Shown piece by piece: positions 41,578-52,684 of a stretch of 64,000 nucleotides of DNA; position 1 is the stretch's first letter, and every line of letters begins with the position of its first letter. The notes under the pieces were generated by a model. That model had not been told where the DNA came from. It worked only from the letters and a program-made list of their open reading frames with translations, and made no database searches. The stretch spans positions 806,001-870,000 of the forward strand of contig OZ255620.1 of NCBI GenBank assembly GCA_965276665.1, read 5' to 3'. The translations under genes were made by a program, and so were the position numbers. This DNA comes from CAWGJC01 sp965276665 (GTDB taxonomy: Bacteria; Pseudomonadota; Alphaproteobacteria; Acetobacterales; Acetobacteraceae).

Positions 41578-42506
41578 TGAACATCGACGTGAAGCCTGGC
41601 GAAGTCCACGCCGATCTCGCCGTTCCACCCCTCGCAATCCGCAGCATCGGCATCATCGGCGCCGGGCAGATGGGCAACGGCATCGCCCATGTCTGCGCGC
41701 TGGCCGGCCTGCCCATCACGCTTCTCGACGCGCGCCCCGAAGCCCTCGGCAAGGCGCTCGCCGCGATCGGCCGCAACATGGACCGGCAGGTCAGCCGCAA
41801 CACCATCACCGCCGATGACAAGGACCACGCCATCGGGCGCATCACCACCACCGGCGACTACGCCGCGTTCTCCGATTGCGACCTCGTGATCGAGGCCGCG
41901 ACCGAAAAGGAAGACATCAAGCGGGCGATCTACCAGACCCTCACGCCGAACCTCAAACCCGCCTGCATCATCGCCTCCAACACCTCCTCGATCCCGATCA
42001 CCCGCCTCGGCGCCAGCACCGACCGGCCCGAGAAATTCATCGGCATGCACTTCATGAATCCGGTGCCGGTGATGAAGCTCGTGGAGGTGATCCGCGGCAT
42101 CGCCACTGACGAACCGACCTTCCAGGTCATCCAGGCACTCGCCGCGAAACTCGGCAAGATCACCGCCGTCTCCGAGGATTTCCCGGCCTTCATCGTCAAC
42201 CGCATCCTGGTGCCGATGATTAACGAGGCAGTCTACGCGCTCTACGAGGGCGTCGGCAGCGTTGACGCCATCGACACCGGCCTCAAGCTCGGCGCCAACC
42301 ACCCGATGGGCCCGCTCGAGCTCGCCGACTTCATCGGCCTCGATACCTGCCTGTCGATCATGCAGGTGCTGTACGAAGGCCTCTCCGACAGCAAATACCG
42401 CCCTTGCCCACTGCTCGTGAAATACGTCGAAGCCGGCTGGCTCGGCCGCAAAACCAGCCGCGGCTTCTACGACTACACCGTCACCCCGCCTCGTCCCACG
42501 CGTTGA
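41577..42506 (+). CDS. hbdA: 3-hydroxybutyryl-CoA dehydrogenase
   Basis: Soluble NAD-dependent short-chain 3-hydroxyacyl-CoA dehydrogenase, 309 residues. Motifs: SIGIIGAGQMGNGIAHVCAL (Rossmann), ASNTSSIPITRL, GMHFMNPVPVMKLVEVIRG with the catalytic His, and NRILVPMINEAVYALYEGVG with the C-terminal helices KLGANHPMGPLELADFIGLD. It overlaps etfA, so electron transfer and dehydrogenation of fatty or butanoyl-CoA units are coordinated. It ends 5 bp before the R5 palindrome. Confidence 0.93.
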   Translation: MNIDVKPGEVHADLAVPPLAIRSIGIIGAGQMGNGIAHVCALAGLPITLLDARPEALGKALAAIGRNMDRQVSRNTITADDKDHAIGRITTTGDYAAFSDCDLVIEAATEKEDIKRAIYQTLTPNLKPACIIASNTSSIPITRLGASTDRPEKFIGMHFMNPVPVMKLVEVIRGIATDEPTFQVIQALAAKLGKITAVSEDFPAFIVNRILVPMINEAVYALYEGVGSVDAIDTGLKLGANHPMGPLELADFIGLDTCLSIMQVLYEGLSDSKYRPCPLLVKYVEAGWLGRKTSRGFYDYTVTPPRPTR

Positions 42507-42511
42507 CGGAG

Positions 42512-42740
42512 GACGGGGCGCTGCCCCGAACCCCGCCAGGGGCTCTGCCCCCTGGACCCCCGCTAAGGGCGGAGCCCTTAGAACCCGACTATGGTTGTTT
42601 GCGAAAAGGGTGGGCAACGAGGTACTGGAAACACCGTGTCGCCCACCCTTTTCGCAAACAGCCGTAATGGATTCCAAAGGCTCGGCCTTTGGCGGGGTCC
42701 AGGGGCAGAGCCCTGGCGGGGTTCGGGGCAGAGCCCCGTC
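42512..42740. repeat. Composite palindromic element R5 between convergent genes
   Basis: Imperfect inverted arms of about 104 bp (42512-42615) and 100 bp (42641-42740) flank a 25-bp core. The inner 20 bp (TGTTTGCGAAAAGGGTGGGC at 42596-42615, complement at 42641-42660) are perfect. Each arm has a small hairpin with different bases but intact pairing: CTAAGGGC/GCCCTTAG at 42563-42581 and CCAAAGGC/GCCTTTGG at 42674-42692. It abuts the hbdA stop (42506) and the HAD gene stop (42743). Confidence 0.9.
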
Positions 42741-42742
42741 CT

Positions 42743-43597
42743 TCACCACACGAAGGCGGGGATGCAGGCTGTTGGGGTGCAGCCGGCGCTGGCGGCCTGG
42801 GCGCCGGCGGGGGTTTCGATGAGGCTTTCGTGGTGGATGCCGCCGAGCACCCAGCAGGAATCGACGCCGGCGGCGTGGGCGCCGGCGATGTCGGTTCGAA
42901 GGGCATCGCCGATGGCGAGGGTTTTCGCTTTCGGCGTGCCGAGTGTCGCCTGCACCTGAGTGTAGATGGTGGGATCCGGTTTGCCGATCGAGCGGACGGG
43001 TGCGCCGAGTTCCACGTAGCGTGCGGCGAGCGCGCCGGCGCAGATGACGCGGGTTCCGCCGCGGATCACCTCGAGGTCTGGATTGGCGCAGATCATCGGC
43101 AGGCGACGCTGGGCGCAGTCCTGCAGGATGTCCTCGAAATCGGCGACGGCGTGGTTCTGGCGGTGGTCGTCGGGCCCGGTGTTAAGCACGAAATCGGCGT
43201 CGTCCGGGGTTTCGGTACGGATCAGATCGAGACCGTCGAGCACGTTGCGGTCGCGGTCCGGGCCGAGATGGAACACGCGTGGGCCGAGCGTGGCGAAGAA
43301 CGGGTCTGTGCCGGATGCGCGGTTGCGCAAGGCTTGGTGGGTCGCTTCGCCGGAGGTGACGAGTGCGTCGTAGAGATGATCGGGAATGCCCATGGCGCGC
43401 ATGGCGGCCCGCGCGGCGGCGGAGCGGCGGGGTGCGTTGGACAGCAGGACGACGCGCTTCTTTGCTTCGTGCAGCCGGATCAGACAATCGACGGCGCCCG
43501 GCAGGGGCGTGACGCCGTCATGGATGACGCCCCAAAGATCGATGATGAACCCGTCATAGCGCGCGGCGAGCGGCGCGAAACCGTGCAGGATTTCCAT
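42743..43597 (-). CDS. HAD-IIA family phosphatase (TIGR01459 type)
   Basis: Haloacid-dehalogenase-like hydrolase of 284 residues. The nucleophile motif reads DGFIIDLWGVIHDG, with Trp at the second Asp position of DxD, as is usual in this subfamily. LLSNAPRRSAAARAAMRAMG, IGKPDPTIYTQV and TLAIGDALRTDIAGAHAAG complete the core. The substrate is unknown; relatives are sugar-phosphate or nitrophenyl phosphatases. It lies 4 bp downstream of the pyrD stop. Confidence 0.85.
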   Translation of the reverse strand: MEILHGFAPLAARYDGFIIDLWGVIHDGVTPLPGAVDCLIRLHEAKKRVVLLSNAPRRSAAARAAMRAMGIPDHLYDALVTSGEATHQALRNRASGTDPFFATLGPRVFHLGPDRDRNVLDGLDLIRTETPDDADFVLNTGPDDHRQNHAVADFEDILQDCAQRRLPMICANPDLEVIRGGTRVICAGALAARYVELGAPVRSIGKPDPTIYTQVQATLGTPKAKTLAIGDALRTDIAGAHAAGVDSCWVLGGIHHESLIETPAGAQAASAGCTPTACIPAFVW

Positions 43598-43601
43598 GTG
43601 C

Positions 43602-44669
43602 TTACCTGGAATCGGCGCCGATCGCGTCGGTCAGCCGGGTGAAGCCGCGGGCGCGCAGCGCGGCGGACAGTTCCGATTTGAGGCGCGGGATCAAGGCCGG
43701 CCCGGCATAGGAGAACGCGGTGTAGAGCTGCACCAGGGAAGCGCCGGCGGTGATCTTGGCAAGCGCCTGCGCCCCGGTGGAAATACCGCCGACGCCGATC
43801 AGCACAAGCCTGCCACCTGCCAGCCGATGGGCGCGCGCGAGAATCGCGGTGGAGCGTTCGAACAGCGGCGCGCCGGATAGGCCGCCGGTTTCGCCGGCGT
43901 GCGGAGAGTGGAGGTTCGCCGGCCGGTCGATGGTGGTGTTGGTCAGGATGAGACCCTGCGCGCCGCCTTGCACGGCGGTTTGCACCACCGCCTCCAGCCC
44001 TGCCTCCCCGAGATCGGGAGCGATCTTGACCAGGAGCGGCGGCCGATGTGGCACGGCGGCGGCGATCGCGTCCAGGATCGCACGCAGGCGCGACTCGCCC
44101 TGCAGGTCCCGCAACCCCGGCGTGTTGGGCGAGGAGACGTTGATCACGATGTAATCGGCGTGCGGCGCCACCGCGGCGACGAGGGCCGGGTAATCGCGCT
44201 CGGGGTCAGCGCCTTCCTTGTTCACGCCGAGATTGGCGCCGAGCGGCACGACATGCGGCGGCATCGAGGCGAAATGGCGGAGAGTGGCGGCGAGGCCGAG
44301 ATTGTTGAACCCCATGCGGTTGATCACCGCGTGGTCCGGTGCGAGGCGGAACATGCGCGGCCTCGGATTGCCGGCTTGCGGCAACGGCGTGACGGTGCCG
44401 GTCTCGACGAAGCCGAATCCGACCCGCGCCAGCGCCGGCGCGGCCGTCGCGTCCTTGTCGAAGCCGGCCGCCAGCCCGATCGGATTGCGGAAATCAAGCC
44501 CGAGCGTCGAGACGGCGAGCGCAGGGTCATCGGCGCCGCGATCGGTCCCCGCGAGTCCCCAGCGCAGCGCGGCCAGCGCGAGCCGATGGGCCCGCTCCGG
44601 GTCGAGCCGGCGGATCAACGGCATCAGGGCGGAGGCGATGGCGGGCGTCACCCCTGTCTCGTGCCGCAT
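43602..44669 (-). CDS. pyrD: Dihydroorotate dehydrogenase (quinone)
   Basis: Class 2, membrane-associated FMN enzyme of pyrimidine synthesis that reduces quinone, 355 residues. It has an N-terminal amphipathic region, NPIGLAAGFDKDA, the FMN-site NRMGFNNLG and the catalytic segment INVSSPNTPGLRDLQ with Ser. LLVKIAPDL and IGVGGISTGAQALAKITAGA complete the barrel. It leads a two-gene operon with the HAD phosphatase. Confidence 0.95.
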   Translation of the reverse strand: MRHETGVTPAIASALMPLIRRLDPERAHRLALAALRWGLAGTDRGADDPALAVSTLGLDFRNPIGLAAGFDKDATAAPALARVGFGFVETGTVTPLPQAGNPRPRMFRLAPDHAVINRMGFNNLGLAATLRHFASMPPHVVPLGANLGVNKEGADPERDYPALVAAVAPHADYIVINVSSPNTPGLRDLQGESRLRAILDAIAAAVPHRPPLLVKIAPDLGEAGLEAVVQTAVQGGAQGLILTNTTIDRPANLHSPHAGETGGLSGAPLFERSTAILARAHRLAGGRLVLIGVGGISTGAQALAKITAGASLVQLYTAFSYAGPALIPRLKSELSAALRARGFTRLTDAIGADSR

Positions 44670-44756
44670 TCCCGAGCGCGTGAAAAGTCCGGCAGGGTTT
44701 GCCGGAGCCGAGCAGGGCGGCTAAGCGTTGTCAGGACGCAAACAGGGAGTTGTGCG

Positions 44757-44918
44757 ATGCGACGTGCTCTGATGCTGGCCTTTCTGCTCCTCGGCGTGGT
44801 GGCGCCCCTTTCGGCATGCGTCGTCGAGCCTGTCGGGCCGCCGCCGCGCGCCGGCGCCGGGTGGATTCGCGGGCATTACGGTCCGGAAGGACGCTGGATT
44901 CCCGCTCACTGGGGCTGA
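44757..44918 (+). CDS. Small lipoprotein with Trp/Gly-rich C-terminus
   Basis: A 53-residue predicted lipoprotein: signal MRRALMLAFLLLGVVAPLSA, lipobox Cys at residue 21 (LSAC), then a proline spacer and GWIRGHYGPEGRWIPAHWG. The aromatic Gly-His/Trp pattern resembles the YXWXGXW-type repeats of small bacterial envelope proteins. ATG 44757 has CAGGGAG upstream. The function is unknown. Confidence 0.6.
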   Translation: MRRALMLAFLLLGVVAPLSACVVEPVGPPPRAGAGWIRGHYGPEGRWIPAHWG

Positions 44919-44986
44919 CGAGCTCTTTGCCCGTTTGGGATCAGCCTTACCTTGAGACGTGCTGCCGCTCCGCGCTGCATCGATTG

Positions 44987-45148
44987 ATGCTGTGCGGGGC
45001 GGTTGGCCGCCCGTCCGGGCTCAAGGACGGGCCGTGCCTCGCGCGGCTGGCTGAGATGGGGTTCGCCTGCGAACGCACGGATGGTCGCTACGCCGTCACC
45101 TCCGCGGGCGAGACGCGCCATGCCAGCGAGATCTTGCACGAAAGCTGA
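44987..45148 (+). CDS. Small protein with winged-helix-like sequence
   Basis: A 53-residue frame: MLCGAVGRPSGLKDGPCLAR followed by LAEMGFACERTDGRYAVTSA and GETRHASEILHES. The layout (recognition-like helix, beta wing with DGRY-x-VTSAG) resembles a winged-helix domain without DNA-binding evidence. The start is uncertain, because the frame stays open about 100 bp upstream and there is no clear Shine-Dalgarno. It is 7 bp upstream of the pteridine-reductase-like gene. Confidence 0.45.
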   Translation: MLCGAVGRPSGLKDGPCLARLAEMGFACERTDGRYAVTSAGETRHASEILHES

Positions 45149-45155
45149 ACCGGGC

Positions 45156-45941
45156 ATGCGCCTCGACACGGCGATTCCGGCGAAAATCCCGCGCGCCGCC
45201 CTCGTCACCGGCGGCAGCCGGCGCATCGGGCGGGCGATCGCGCTTGCCCTGGCCGAGTCGGGATTTGCCATCGCGTTGCACGCCCGTGCCGATGACCGGG
45301 ATGGCGCCGATACTGCTTCTGCGATCGAAGCCGCCGGAGCACGCTGCCACAGACTCTATGCCGATCTCACCGATGAGGATTCGGTCGCTGGGCTGATCCC
45401 CGCCGCCTTGTCGGCGCTCGGGCCGATTGGCGTGCTGGTGAACAATGCGAGCGTATTCGAGCGCGACGAGTGGGACACCGCCACGAGGGCGAGCTGGGAT
45501 GCGCATCTCGAACCGAACCTGCGCGCGCCGTTTCTGCTCGCGCAAACCTTTGCGGCGTCGCTGCCCGCGCAGTCGGAAGGGATGATCCTCAACCTGCTCG
45601 ACCAGCGCATATGGTCGCTGACGCCGCATTTCATCTCCTACACGGTGTCAAAGGCGGGGCTCTGGGCCCTCACCCGCTCGCTCGCTCTGGCGCTGGCGCC
45701 GCGCATCCGGGTGAACGCGATCGGACCCGGCCCGACGGTCGCCAATCAGCGGCAGACCGCGGCGCAATTCGCGCGCCAGGCCGCGAGCGTGCCGCTCGGC
45801 CATGGTTCATCGCCGGAGGAGATCGGGCGTGCCGCGATCGCGATGCTCGCCTTGCCGGGCATGACCGGCCAGATGATCGCGCTCGATGGCGGCCAGCATC
45901 TGCAATGGCAGGCCCCCGCAACGCCGGAGCACGATGGATGA
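45156..45941 (+). CDS. Pteridine-reductase-like SDR (FolM type)
   Basis: Short-chain dehydrogenase of 261 residues. The cofactor motif is TGGSRRIGRAIA, with the Arg (TGxxxRIG) of pteridine reductases. The catalytic set is Asp149-(13)-Tyr162-xxx-Lys166 (LLDQRIW, YTVSKAG) instead of the usual Ser-Tyr-Lys; this Asp and spacing match PTR1/FolM. It overlaps folB by 4 bp (ATGA), supporting a role with dihydropterins or monapterin rather than a general sugar or steroid SDR. Confidence 0.82.
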   Translation: MRLDTAIPAKIPRAALVTGGSRRIGRAIALALAESGFAIALHARADDRDGADTASAIEAAGARCHRLYADLTDEDSVAGLIPAALSALGPIGVLVNNASVFERDEWDTATRASWDAHLEPNLRAPFLLAQTFAASLPAQSEGMILNLLDQRIWSLTPHFISYTVSKAGLWALTRSLALALAPRIRVNAIGPGPTVANQRQTAAQFARQAASVPLGHGSSPEEIGRAAIAMLALPGMTGQMIALDGGQHLQWQAPATPEHDG

Positions 45942-46363
45942 GCTCCCCCGGCCCAGGGTTCCGCCACGTTGGGCTCCGCCAGGTTTTTCTGCGCGACATG
46001 CGTCTCGACGCCAGCATCGGCGTGCTGCCGCGCGAGCAAGGGGTGACGCAGCGCCTGCTCGTCAACGTGTCGCTGAGCGTCCGGGACGAGCACCAAGGCG
46101 TCGGGCCGGACGAGCTCGACCGTGTCGTCGATTATGCCGCTGCCGCGGAGACCGTCCGCCAAATCGTCGGCGCCGGCCATGTCCGGCTGGTGGAGACGCT
46201 CGCCGAGCGTCTCGCCGTCGCCTTGCTCGCGGATTCGCGCGTCCGGATCGCCCGGGTGCGGGTGGAGAAGCTGGATGTTTTCGCCGATGCTCTCTCGGCC
46301 GGCGTCGAGGTGGAACGCCATGCTGCGGATGCGCCGCCCGCGACTTGTCCACTCACATCATAG
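45938..46363 (+). CDS. folB: Dihydroneopterin aldolase
   Basis: FolB family, 141 residues. Core features: VFLRDMRLDASIGVLPREQG (strand and ligand loop), NVSLSVRDEHQGVGPDELDR and the ETLAERLAVALLADSRV helix with LVETLAERLA, in which Glu binds the pterin. It converts dihydroneopterin to hydroxymethyldihydropterin in folate synthesis. It overlaps the FolM-like gene, forming a pterin pair. Confidence 0.88.
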   Translation: MSSPGPGFRHVGLRQVFLRDMRLDASIGVLPREQGVTQRLLVNVSLSVRDEHQGVGPDELDRVVDYAAAAETVRQIVGAGHVRLVETLAERLAVALLADSRVRIARVRVEKLDVFADALSAGVEVERHAADAPPATCPLTS

Positions 46364-46608
46364 CGAATCCAGCAAGCTACCGGTCGATGACGATTCTTTT
46401 GCGATACCGTGACCAAATACTTAGCTAGAATCTTGTAGAAACAATTAGATAGAATGTTTCGCCCGTTTTTTAGGCAAACCGAAACGAGTGGCCGTTGGCG
46501 TTCGCTCGTCATTGATCCCCGCCTTGCGCATCCCCAGGGTTATCCACAGAGGGAAAACCGGACTCCCCCTTGAGCAGAGCGCCATTTTCCGCCTAATCCC
46601 TGTCATCC
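46364..46608. promoter_or_regulatory. AT-rich intergenic island with a perfect DnaA box upstream of uvrC
   Basis: A 245-bp gap, unusually AT-rich for this genome (roughly 46395-46480). It holds TTATCCACA at 46540-46548, an exact E. coli-type DnaA box. GTTTCG and CGAAAC near 46460-46490 form a short inverted repeat. No gene found. DnaA control of uvrC, or a DnaA-binding locus, is possible. Confidence 0.5.
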
Positions 46609-48477
46609 ATGTCGGACCCAGAGACCCCGAAACCCTCCGGCGTCGCCGCCATCGAGGCGGCGCTCGCGACCATGCCCGCCAGCCCCGGCGTGTACCGCAT
46701 GCTCGACCGCAAGGGCGACGCGCTCTACGTCGGCAAGGCGCGCAGCCTGCGCAAACGCGTCACCGCCTACACGCAGCCCGCCCGGCTCCCCGAGCGCCTG
46801 CGCCGGATGGTGAACGACACCGACAGCATGGAGATCGTCACCACCCACACCGAGGCCGAGGCGCTGCTGCTCGAGGCCAACCTCATCAAGCGCCTGAAAC
46901 CGCGCTTCAACATCGTCCTGCGGGACGACAAATCCTATCCGTGGCTGATGCTCACCGAGGACCACGAATTCCCGCAAATCGTGAAGCATCGTGGCGCGCG
47001 CACCCGCAAGGCGAGCTTCTGGGGCCCCTTCGCCTCCGCCTGGGCGGTCAACCAGACCGTCACCGCGATGCAGCGCGTGTTCCTGCTCCGCTCCTGCACT
47101 GACAGCGTATTCGCCGCCCGTACCCGCCCCTGCCTCCTGTTCCAGATCCGCCGCTGCTCCGCCCCCTGCGTCGGGCGGATCGGTCAGGCGGGATACGCCA
47201 CCCTGGTCGCGCAGGCGCGCGCCTTTCTCTCGGGCAAGCAGGCCGCGTTGCAGCAGGAACTGGCGGGGGAGATGGAACGGGCCTCGGCCTCGCTGGAATT
47301 CGAGCGCGCGGCCGCGATCCGCGACCGGATTCGCGGCCTCACCCATGTGCAGGGCAGCAGCGTCGTCAACCCGGCGAGCCTGGAGGACGCCGACATCGTC
47401 GCGGCCTGGCAGAATGCCGGCCAGACCTGCGTGCAGGTGTTCTTCATCCGCGGCGGCCGCAACAACGGCAATCGCGCCTTCTTCCCGACCCATGCGCGCG
47501 CCGACGAGCCGGCCGAGGTGCTCGCCGCCTTCCTCGCCCAGTTCTACGACGACAAGCCGCCCCCGCCCCTCGTCCTGCTCAGCCATGCGATCGCCGAGCA
47601 GGAACTGGTCGAGGAGGCGCTCGGGCTGAAAGCGGGCCGGCGGGTCGAGATCGCGGTGCCGGCGCGCGGCGAGAAGCGCGCCGTCGTCCAGCACGCCGAG
47701 ACCAACGCGCGGGAGGCGTTGGAGCGCAAGCTCGCCGAGGGCGCCGGCCAGGCAAGGCTGCTCGAAGGCGTCACCGCCCTGTTCGACCTGCCCGCCGCGC
47801 CCGAACGCATCGAGACCTATGACAACAGCCACATCATGGGCCGCAACGCCTATGGCGTGATGATCGTCGCCGGCCCCGAAGGCTTCATCAAGAGCGCCTA
47901 TCGCAAATACGCCATTCGCGGGCCGATCACCCCGGGCGATGATTTCGCGATGATGCGGGAGGTGCTGGAACGCCGCTTCGGCCGCGCGCTCAAGGAGCAG
48001 GATCAGGAACCCGGCGCTCTCGCCCGCGCCTGGCCGGATCTCGTGCTGATTGATGGGGGCGCCGGCCAGCTTTCCGCCGCGCGCCAGGTGCTGGCCGATC
48101 TCGGCGTGCAGGATGTTAAACTCGTCGCCATCGCCAAAGGGCCTGACCGCGATGCCGGTCGCGAATGGTTCCACATGGACGGCAGGCCGCCATTTCAGCT
48201 TCCCCCGCGCGACCCGGTGCTCTACTACCTCCAGCGCCTCCGCGACGAAGCGCACCGCTTCGCCATCACCACCCACCGCGCCGGCCGGTCCCGCACCCTT
48301 GTCAGCAGCGAGCTCGACGAAATTTCGGGCGTCGGCGCCTCCCGAAAGCGCGCGCTGCTCAACCATTTCGGCTCGGCGCGCGGCGTGAAGATGGCGGGTT
48401 TGGCGGATCTCGAGGCGGCGCCGGGGATCAATCGGGAGACGGCCCGGCGGGTGTATGCGCATTTCCACGTTGCGTAA
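46609..48477 (+). CDS. uvrC: Excinuclease ABC subunit C
   Basis: UvrC, 622 residues, makes both incisions in nucleotide excision repair. In order: GIY-YIG nuclease (SPGVYRMLDRKGDALYVGKA, residues about 25-45), a UVR region in LQQELAGEMERASASLEFER, the RNase-H-like endonuclease with TYDNSHIMG and DLVLIDGGAGQLSAAR, and a C-terminal helix-hairpin-helix ISGVGASRKRALLNHFGSAR. It starts MSDPETPKPSG and ends next to the R6 palindrome. Confidence 0.95.
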   Translation: MSDPETPKPSGVAAIEAALATMPASPGVYRMLDRKGDALYVGKARSLRKRVTAYTQPARLPERLRRMVNDTDSMEIVTTHTEAEALLLEANLIKRLKPRFNIVLRDDKSYPWLMLTEDHEFPQIVKHRGARTRKASFWGPFASAWAVNQTVTAMQRVFLLRSCTDSVFAARTRPCLLFQIRRCSAPCVGRIGQAGYATLVAQARAFLSGKQAALQQELAGEMERASASLEFERAAAIRDRIRGLTHVQGSSVVNPASLEDADIVAAWQNAGQTCVQVFFIRGGRNNGNRAFFPTHARADEPAEVLAAFLAQFYDDKPPPPLVLLSHAIAEQELVEEALGLKAGRRVEIAVPARGEKRAVVQHAETNAREALERKLAEGAGQARLLEGVTALFDLPAAPERIETYDNSHIMGRNAYGVMIVAGPEGFIKSAYRKYAIRGPITPGDDFAMMREVLERRFGRALKEQDQEPGALARAWPDLVLIDGGAGQLSAARQVLADLGVQDVKLVAIAKGPDRDAGREWFHMDGRPPFQLPPRDPVLYYLQRLRDEAHRFAITTHRAGRSRTLVSSELDEISGVGASRKRALLNHFGSARGVKMAGLADLEAAPGINRETARRVYAHFHVA

Positions 48478-48529
48478 GGCCAGGCGCTCTGCCCCTGCAC
48501 CCCGCTGGGGCCGAAAGGCCCTAGACCCC
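48476..48529. terminator. Composite-family half element R6 between convergent uvrC and dnaE
   Basis: About 54 bp containing a GGCCAGG...CCCCTG segment followed by CTGGGGCC-GAAA-GGCCCTAG. The layout matches the inverted right part of R3 (18000-18045), including the GAAA loop. It fills the gap between the uvrC stop (48477) and the convergent dnaE stop (48535). Confidence 0.75.
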
Positions 48530-48534
48530 AATAC

Positions 48535-51975
<3,441 letters not shown>

Positions 51976-51991
51976 CCGCCCATCATAGCAT

Positions 51992-52684
51992 TCAGGCGGC
52001 GACGATGCGCCCCTCATGCAGCGTCACCCGCCGGTCCATGCGCGCGGCGAGATCGGGGTTGTGGGTGGCGATCAGCGCCGCGAGATTCTCCCCGCGCACG
52101 GCGCGCAGCAATTCTTCGAAGACCTGATCCGCCGTGCCGACATCGAGATTGCCGGTGGGTTCGTCGGCGAGCAGGAGTTTCGGCGCATTCGCCATCGCCC
52201 GCGCGATCGCCACGCGCTGCTGCTCGCCCCCCGAGAGTTTCCCCGGCGCATGCGCCGTGCGCGCGCCGAGACCGAAGGCGGCGAGCAGATCCCGCGCTCT
52301 GTCGCGCGCGGCGCGCCGGCCCCGCCCGGCGATCATCTGCGGCAGCACGACGTTCTCCTCGGCCGAGAACTCCGGCAGCAAATGGTGGAACTGGTAGACG
52401 AAGCCGATCGCGTCGCGCCGGATCGCAGTGCGCTCGCCGTCGCCGAGCGCGCCGGCATCCCGCCCGGCGATCAGCACGCGCCCGCCATCCGGCCGTTCGA
52501 GCAATCCGGCCAGATGCAGCAGCGTCGATTTGCCGGTGCCGGAAGGGGCGACGAGCGCCACGATCTCGCCCGCCGCGATCGCGAGATCGGCGCCGCGCAG
52601 CACCGGCAGCGCACCGGCCTCGCTCCGATAGGTCCGCGCCACCGCGTCCAGGCGCAGAACCGGCGCGCCGCCCGGCTCACTCAT
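51992..52684 (-). CDS. lolD: Lipoprotein-releasing ABC transporter ATPase
   Basis: LolD, 230 residues, powers release of outer-membrane lipoproteins from the inner membrane. Walker A APSGTGKST, Q-loop YQFHHLLPEFSAEENV (the LolD-type LLPEF/AEEN), signature LSGGEQQRVAIARAMAN and Walker B LLLADEPTGNLD. It overlaps the permease gene by 8 bp. Confidence 0.95.
   Translation of the reverse strand: MSEPGGAPVLRLDAVARTYRSEAGALPVLRGADLAIAAGEIVALVAPSGTGKSTLLHLAGLLERPDGGRVLIAGRDAGALGDGERTAIRRDAIGFVYQFHHLLPEFSAEENVVLPQMIAGRGRRAARDRARDLLAAFGLGARTAHAPGKLSGGEQQRVAIARAMANAPKLLLADEPTGNLDVGTADQVFEELLRAVRGENLAALIATHNPDLAARMDRRVTLHEGRIVAA

Noticed and set aside
46364..46608. Chromosomal replication origin
   Set aside because: Only one exact DnaA box was seen, and neither dnaA, hemE nor other origin neighbours are present; kept as a regulatory observation only.
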